Source of the DNA: Romanomermis culicivorax
Lineage: Eukaryota; Nematoda; Enoplea; Mermithida; Mermithidae
Assembly (NCBI GenBank): GCA_963922205.1
Contig: CAWUHX010000362.1
Coordinates: 62,001-126,000, forward strand
Length of the DNA stretch: 64,000 nt
Direction: 5' to 3'
The first letter of the stretch is position 1, and every line of letters begins with the position of its first letter. The notes below the pieces were generated by a model that saw only the letters and a program-made list of their open reading frames with translations, was not told the DNA's origin and searched no databases. The position numbers and the translations under genes are program-made. Below are positions 52,908 to 64,000 of the stretch, one piece after another.

Positions 52908-53108
52908 TCATATTTGTAGAAACTTAAGTTTATCCTGAAATGAGTGCAAACTAGAGTCATTAACAACTTCAGTTGGTAAGGAATTCCAAGTACTGATGTA
53001 TCTATTAAAAAAACCAAATTTAAAAGTTGAACCGCGAGCAAAATTTTTAATTAGTTTAAAATTGTGTTTCTGGCGAGTGACATTGACATTTAAAGAAAAA
53101 TTTATCAA
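52908..53108 (-). pseudogene. LINE reverse-transcriptase C-terminal fragment
   Basis: About 66 codons open on the minus strand with the tail signature of jockey/CR1-like ORF2 proteins: an RQKHNFKL segment, then FFNRYISTWNSLP and VVNDSSLHSFQDKL. No polymerase motifs are present, so it is a 5'-truncated copy. After the stop comes a gcacaccccccc stretch like the one after the related fragment at 56839-57030. Confidence 0.75.
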
Positions 53109-54708
53109 AATCTAGGTGTGATTTACCACGTAATGTTAAAGATCATAGAAAGAGCAAAAGATATGCTACAAAATACACTACAGGCTGATAAAAATGTAAA
53201 TCATACGGTCAATATAATTGATAGAATGGAAACCTACTGGCATATTCGTGATCAGCATCATCGAATTATCCGTAACATAATCACAACAAATGCAAATTTC
53301 AAAAAAAAATTGTGATAGGACACCCTCCAGTCAAAATATTCGATTTTATGTAGAACTAGTGACATATTCGTAATCAGCATCATCATTTTAGTCGGATATA
53401 TGAAAATTTGGGAAAATTTTGGAACAAAAATTCCGTACTCCGTTTTAAGACTTTACACTAGTTAAACAAGTTCCGTCCGGGACACTTTTAGCCGCATTTA
53501 ACGTCAAATCGCACCGGAAAGATATAACATAGAAAGTTCACGCGATATCACGCGGGCGCTTTATTGGGCAAAAATGTTGCGCAGCCCGCAATTTAGTCGC
53601 GATGTGAAAAAGTCAAAAAATAATGTCGCACGAATCGAATTGCATGCATAGCGATCGAAGAGGCGTCAAGATCGTATTTGATGAAATAAAATTTTGACTT
53701 TACAAATTTCACAGTAAATTGGTAAGCTATCGGCCGTAGCGTAAACCTGCGAGTCGAACCTATTGGTCGACAACTTATGCAACAAACAGGGAATAAAAGC
53801 AGAGTACGGCAACATATGAAAGAAATTTCATTCGATAAAAAACTGGCCAAAATTTTGTATTATGGCCGGCGGCCGACTTCATAAAAACTTGAAATTTTTC
53901 CTAGTCATTGAAAACGATGCATATTCTATACCACGTAAGTATATGTTTTACAGGTACAATATAAAACGCCGTAGCAGCCGGTACGGTAAATTGAATTGCA
54001 AGGTCTTTTTTGTCATATTATAGTACATACTGTAGAATATGGCCCATTTCACAAACCACGCATCACGGTATTGGGAGATTGCAAATATTATTATCATTTG
54101 AACTGGTTTATTTTGCAAAGATTGAACCACTTTCAGATGAGACGGCAGGCATACATAAGTACAATGAAAAAATTCTTCTGATTTTTTATGCAAGTATCAG
54201 TTTGATCGAACAGACCGTCGAATAAGTCTTCTGGCAGATCATCTTTTCACAAATGATCAGCGTGAAATCCAAAAAAGTAAAAGTGAAAAAAAGTAAAAAA
54301 AGTAAAAAAAAAAAAAAATTTCACATTTTTACCACTTCCAGTTAAATCAGAGGTGCTGCTGGGTTGAAAATTGGGCATACTATTTGAGTATAACATCAAT
54401 TTTTAAATGAAAAATGAAGTGTAAAAACCCTTTGTTTAAGCGTTTCTGACGAAACTTATATTTTTAATACATGTCATGGGTTCGCAAAAAAACATTTCCG
54501 AGCTCGAAATAAGATTGATTTTTATTATGGTATAAACACAAGTGTTAAACGTACTTGGACGTCGACTAAATTCCACAGGTTTACTGTAATGAACAGCACG
54601 ACCAATCAACTTTTTTTACCTTTATTTTGATTTTATCGCACGTCATTTCATTTTGTAATATTTTTTGGTATCTTGCATTGTATAATTTCTCCGTACTTCC
54701 CTTCATCG

Positions 54709-61468
<6,760 letters not shown>

Positions 61469-62329
61469 TAATCACTTAGAAATATTCTTTGTTTACAGTG
61501 TACACCAATTTCTATTTTCTCATTTTATTTCACGCGCATTCATTTTCTGTATGAATTATTATGTTTGTTTCCTGTATATCAATCAAGAGCCAAAATCTGT
61601 AATGTTTTGGGTCACAATTTTGAAAATTATTTTAATTTTTTTTCATTCTTTAATTCTTTAGTTTTAAATTTTTTTTGATGAAATTGAGAGCTTCAAAAAA
61701 TTTACCGCGAGCGTCTTTTCAATATGAATTTTTTTCGCCGCGATATGATGAACAAATTTCTACGTTTTTTCTTTTCGAGCTAACGTTTCCAGAATGTCTT
61801 TACTTGTGAGCTGTGCGGCAGTTCGTTTTACGAATGCATTTCTCTAGCCTTTTTTTCTAAATAAGACCGTGTGACATATGTAATATCTTGGATTGAAATG
61901 CAAATGAGACGGAGTGAGCATAAATATCCAATAATTTTCTCGCTGGTTTTCTTGTGGTCGGATTAATTCAATAATCGCAGCTCTATAAGCAATCTGACAT
62001 GCTGCCTTTATGGCCAGATTCTTTTTTTTTTATTCTCCGCTTGGCCTTGCCTGCATCCTGTTCTTGGCATTTGATTAAACATTCAGAACTCTCCGGACAT
62101 CTGGAAACGAAGCTATTCTACTTATTATTCATTTTATTTCATTATTTCGCCGTTGCATAATATTAATCAATTTTGTGTCGTTACCTATGACCGGTACGTT
62201 CTTCTCTGTCATCATGTTCTGTTAGTGAAGTTCGATAAAATACATTAACCTTGAAGACGAAATACGTCATTACTGTAGTTTCTAACCGAATTCCATAAAT
62301 TTACTGCGTTTTTTTCTACGTCTTCTCAG
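61469..62329. other. Rab35 3' flank
   Basis: The 3' untranslated region of Rab35 should start here. The stretch is T-rich. I do not see a canonical AATAAA close to the stop and do not place a cleavage site. No further gene was recognised to the end of the window. Confidence 0.5.
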
Positions 62330-62410
62330 CACTGCTTTTTCCACAAATGTGGAAATAAGTCAAAATGTTTTTCCACATGTGGAAAAGTTTCTGTCTTAAA
62401 ATCTTATGAA
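62330..62410. mobile_element. hAT-W start fragment, word TTCCACA
   Basis: CACTGCTTTTTCCACAAATG followed by tttttccacatgtggaaaag, the start of a hAT-W element, then unrelated DNA. It is a truncated copy upstream of the pile-up at 62479-63663. Confidence 0.65.
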
Positions 62411-62486
62411 TTACCAGAGAAACATGTAAATATATGATTGTATGACTAGAAATTACAATGAAACGCCTCCCCACTAGGGTTGGGAC

Positions 62487-62688
62487 CATACCTGTACTTG
62501 GGGGGGGGGTTGGGGGACCCCCCCCCAACTTGGCCAACCCTGTACCCAAAATCATTTACCCCCCCCCCCCAGTTAGGAAAAAATTGAAAAATTTTGGCAA
62601 AAAGTTATGTTTTTTTGGCCTTTTTTGGGAAAAATTTCGACTTTTTTCTACCCCCCCCCCTTAACTGGTCGGAGGTCTTACAGGTATG
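62487..62688 (+). mobile_element. Complete MITE-A, perfect 8-bp TSD
   Basis: 202 bp. Ends are CATACCTGTACTTGG and GTCTTACAGGTATG (10-bp perfect inverted repeat). The TSD GTTGGGAC is at 62479-62486 and 62689-62696. Internally it has long G and C runs and gggaaaaatttcgactttttt. No open frame. The right TSD copy is also the left TSD of the hAT-W element that follows. Confidence 0.92.
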
Positions 62689-62696
62689 GTTGGGAC

Positions 62697-63655
62697 CACT
62701 CGTTTTTTCCACCAACTTCTTTCCACAAATGTGGAAAGGGGTCAAATATTTTTCCACATGTGGAAAAGATTTTTTTCGTCTTAAAATCCTCGTTTTTTCG
62801 CTTAAAAATGCTCACAAACGCATTATCGCACTTTTTTGAACTTTTTCAAGCCTTCCGGTGTTTTTAGAGAAGCTAATTCATTAAAATCGAAGAAAAAATT
62901 GAAATGTTCGACTTTAAAGCCTAATCTACAAGCATTGTTGAACAAAATTTTCTAGCAAACTATCCAAGAGTATAATTGACTTGAATTACACGAAAAATCG
63001 ATAGTCAAGTCCTCTATTATGACAAGTGAGATGCTGGAAAATCAATTTTCCGAACATTTATTTCAAAAATTAGGTTCCAAATTTGTGTTCAAAAGTCGAA
63101 ATTTCTTGAATTTTACTTGAAAAATTTTAAAATCTGTAATTTATTTGTAAACTCTCATGAATTTGGTCGAAAATATATGAGTAAGAAGAGTATAAATTTT
63201 CGGAAGATATTTCCAGGAAGCTTTTGAATCGATTATATGTTAGCAAAGAAATAATCGCACCAAAAAGCGTAGAGACTTGACGTATTGATCTTTCTCAAAA
63301 GAAAAAAATGCGAATCTTCATTAAATATCATGATAAAATATTGAAGATTACCAATTAAAACATGAGATACTACGTTTAAGATGATGAAAACTAATATAGA
63401 TCAAGTGATAAATGAAGGTAGACATGATAAAAGCCGCGCCTGAGCTACTTAATAAATAATAATGATTATTAAAGTTATAACCGGCGCGAAGCGCCGCAAA
63501 ATTTGGAGATTCGGACCTCCTAAAATGTACCAAAATGCATTTTTTCAATTTGAAAACCGCAAATTTTTTTTCCACATTTGTGGAAAGACCTCAAAAAAAT
63601 TTTCCACATTCCAGATTTTTTTCCACATTATAGTGCAAATGTGGAAAAAACAGTG
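62697..63655. mobile_element. Complete hAT-W element, word TTCCACA, perfect 8-bp TSD
   Basis: 959 bp. It starts CACTCGTTTTTTCCACC and ends GTGGAAAAAACAGTG. The TSD GTTGGGAC is at 62689-62696 and 63656-63663. The left end has two full palindromes (tttccacaaatgtggaaa and tttccacatgtggaaa). The right end has a palindrome, two half-sites and a final tgtggaa. The core carries caaactatccaagag, cctctattatgacaagtgag and ccggcgcgaagcgccg, shared with other copies. There is no transposase frame. Confidence 0.9.
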
Positions 63656-63662
63656 GTTGGGA

Positions 63663-63790
63663 CAGTGTTGAAAACTTTATGCCCCATTTGAGGAAAAACC
63701 CCAAAAAATTTTTCCTCATGAGGAAAAATCAATTTTTTTAGTTTCCTTGCTTAAAAATCTCTCTAAATCGTTTCTGATGTTTTTTTTTGA
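63663..63790. mobile_element. hAT-W start, word CCTCA
   Basis: Begins cagtgttgaaaactttatg at the right TSD of the previous element. It has cccatttgagg and cctcatgagg palindromes where the other copies have their words, then gcttaaaaatctctctaaa as in the family core. It may run on to or past 63790; its far end was not found. Confidence 0.6.
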
Positions 63791-64000
63791 ACGTTTATCA
63801 TTAATGTGCATCTTATTCTGCCAAAAAACCGACATTTTTTTGAAAAAGGTTTTGAGCTATGACCTGCTTGTAAATAAATATGTAAGTGAGTTTACATGAG
63901 CCAAGCAAGAGAATAATTCAACGGCATAACCTTTATTTCTTATATTTCTTTGACGGCATAAAACAACCTAATTTTGACATAACAAGTAAATCAAACAGTA

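Larger units (their letters stand above)
52171..53424. mobile_element. Foldback element with arms of about 235 bp
   Basis: The left arm 52171-52405 (tccaaaattttcc, gattacgaatatgtca, tattttgactgga, ctgatgatgctgatcac, atatgccagtag) is repeated inverted at about 53185-53424. The arms are about 80 percent alike by eye. The inside holds a MITE-A piece (52528-52678) and a LINE 3' end (52830-53110), presumably later insertions. Confidence 0.8.
51430..54708. promoter_or_regulatory. Divergent interval between Duox and Rab35
   Basis: 3.3 kb that must hold the promoters of both divergent genes. It contains a long-armed foldback (52171-53424) enclosing a MITE-A piece and a LINE fragment, plus a poly(A) run near 54300. 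I see no convincing TATA box or initiator for either gene. The assignment as promoter region rests on gene orientation only. Confidence 0.45.

Overview
This is eukaryotic, intron-rich, AT-rich nuclear DNA. The gene set (tandem secretory-type maltases, Arp2/3 subunit 1, dual oxidase, Rab35) and the transposon landscape point to an arthropod, most likely an insect. I cannot name the species. I spliced all genes by hand: every intron follows GT-AG, every exon phase joins, and the four complete known-family genes come out at normal length.

Layout, left to right. (1) 1-15592, plus strand: two tandem GH13 alpha-glucosidase (maltase) paralogues. The first lacks its 5' end at the window edge (exons 749-5144). 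The second is complete (5360-15592, 7 exons, 582 aa). Its last intron (4.6 kb) holds a triplicated 369-bp repeat and a broken Merlin/IS1595-type transposase. (2) 17846-31494, plus: Arpc1 (11 exons, 376 aa), with a candidate in-frame 132-nt extra exon at 26415-26546. (3) 31818-34529, minus: a 350-aa type II membrane protein that resembles an uncharacterised glycosyltransferase-like family. (4) 34849-51429, minus: Duox in 26 exons (1514 aa), with both calcium-binding EF-hand loops visibly degenerate. (5) 54709-61468, plus: Rab35 (6 exons, 206 aa), divergent from Duox across a 3.3-kb interval. (6) 61469-64000: a pile-up of small transposons.

Introns and intergenic DNA are crowded with short non-autonomous DNA transposons, many with readable ends and target-site duplications (TSDs). 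I use these working names. MITE-A: termini CATACCTGTAA, G/C-run rich, about 200-240 bp. MITE-B: termini CATACATGTAA, about 300-440 bp. hAT-W: CAGTG/CACTG/CAGGG termini with 8-bp TSDs and arrays of one palindromic word. FB-array: foldback-like elements whose arms are tandem 15-16 bp units. There are also long-armed foldbacks, a TAGGG-type hAT, a mariner-like element and LINE 3' ends.

The most unusual signal is in hAT-W. All copies share one architecture, but each copy uses a different word (TTCCACA, TTGCAC, CTGCAC, CCGCAC, CCTCA), changed together at essentially every site of that copy. Two loci also show elements stacked exactly on the same 8-bp target.

The genes are ordinary neighbours, not a pathway. 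Duox makes extracellular hydrogen peroxide, Arpc1 and Rab35 serve actin and membrane traffic, and the maltases digest alpha-glucosides. No tRNA, rRNA, CRISPR array or bacterial operon was seen.
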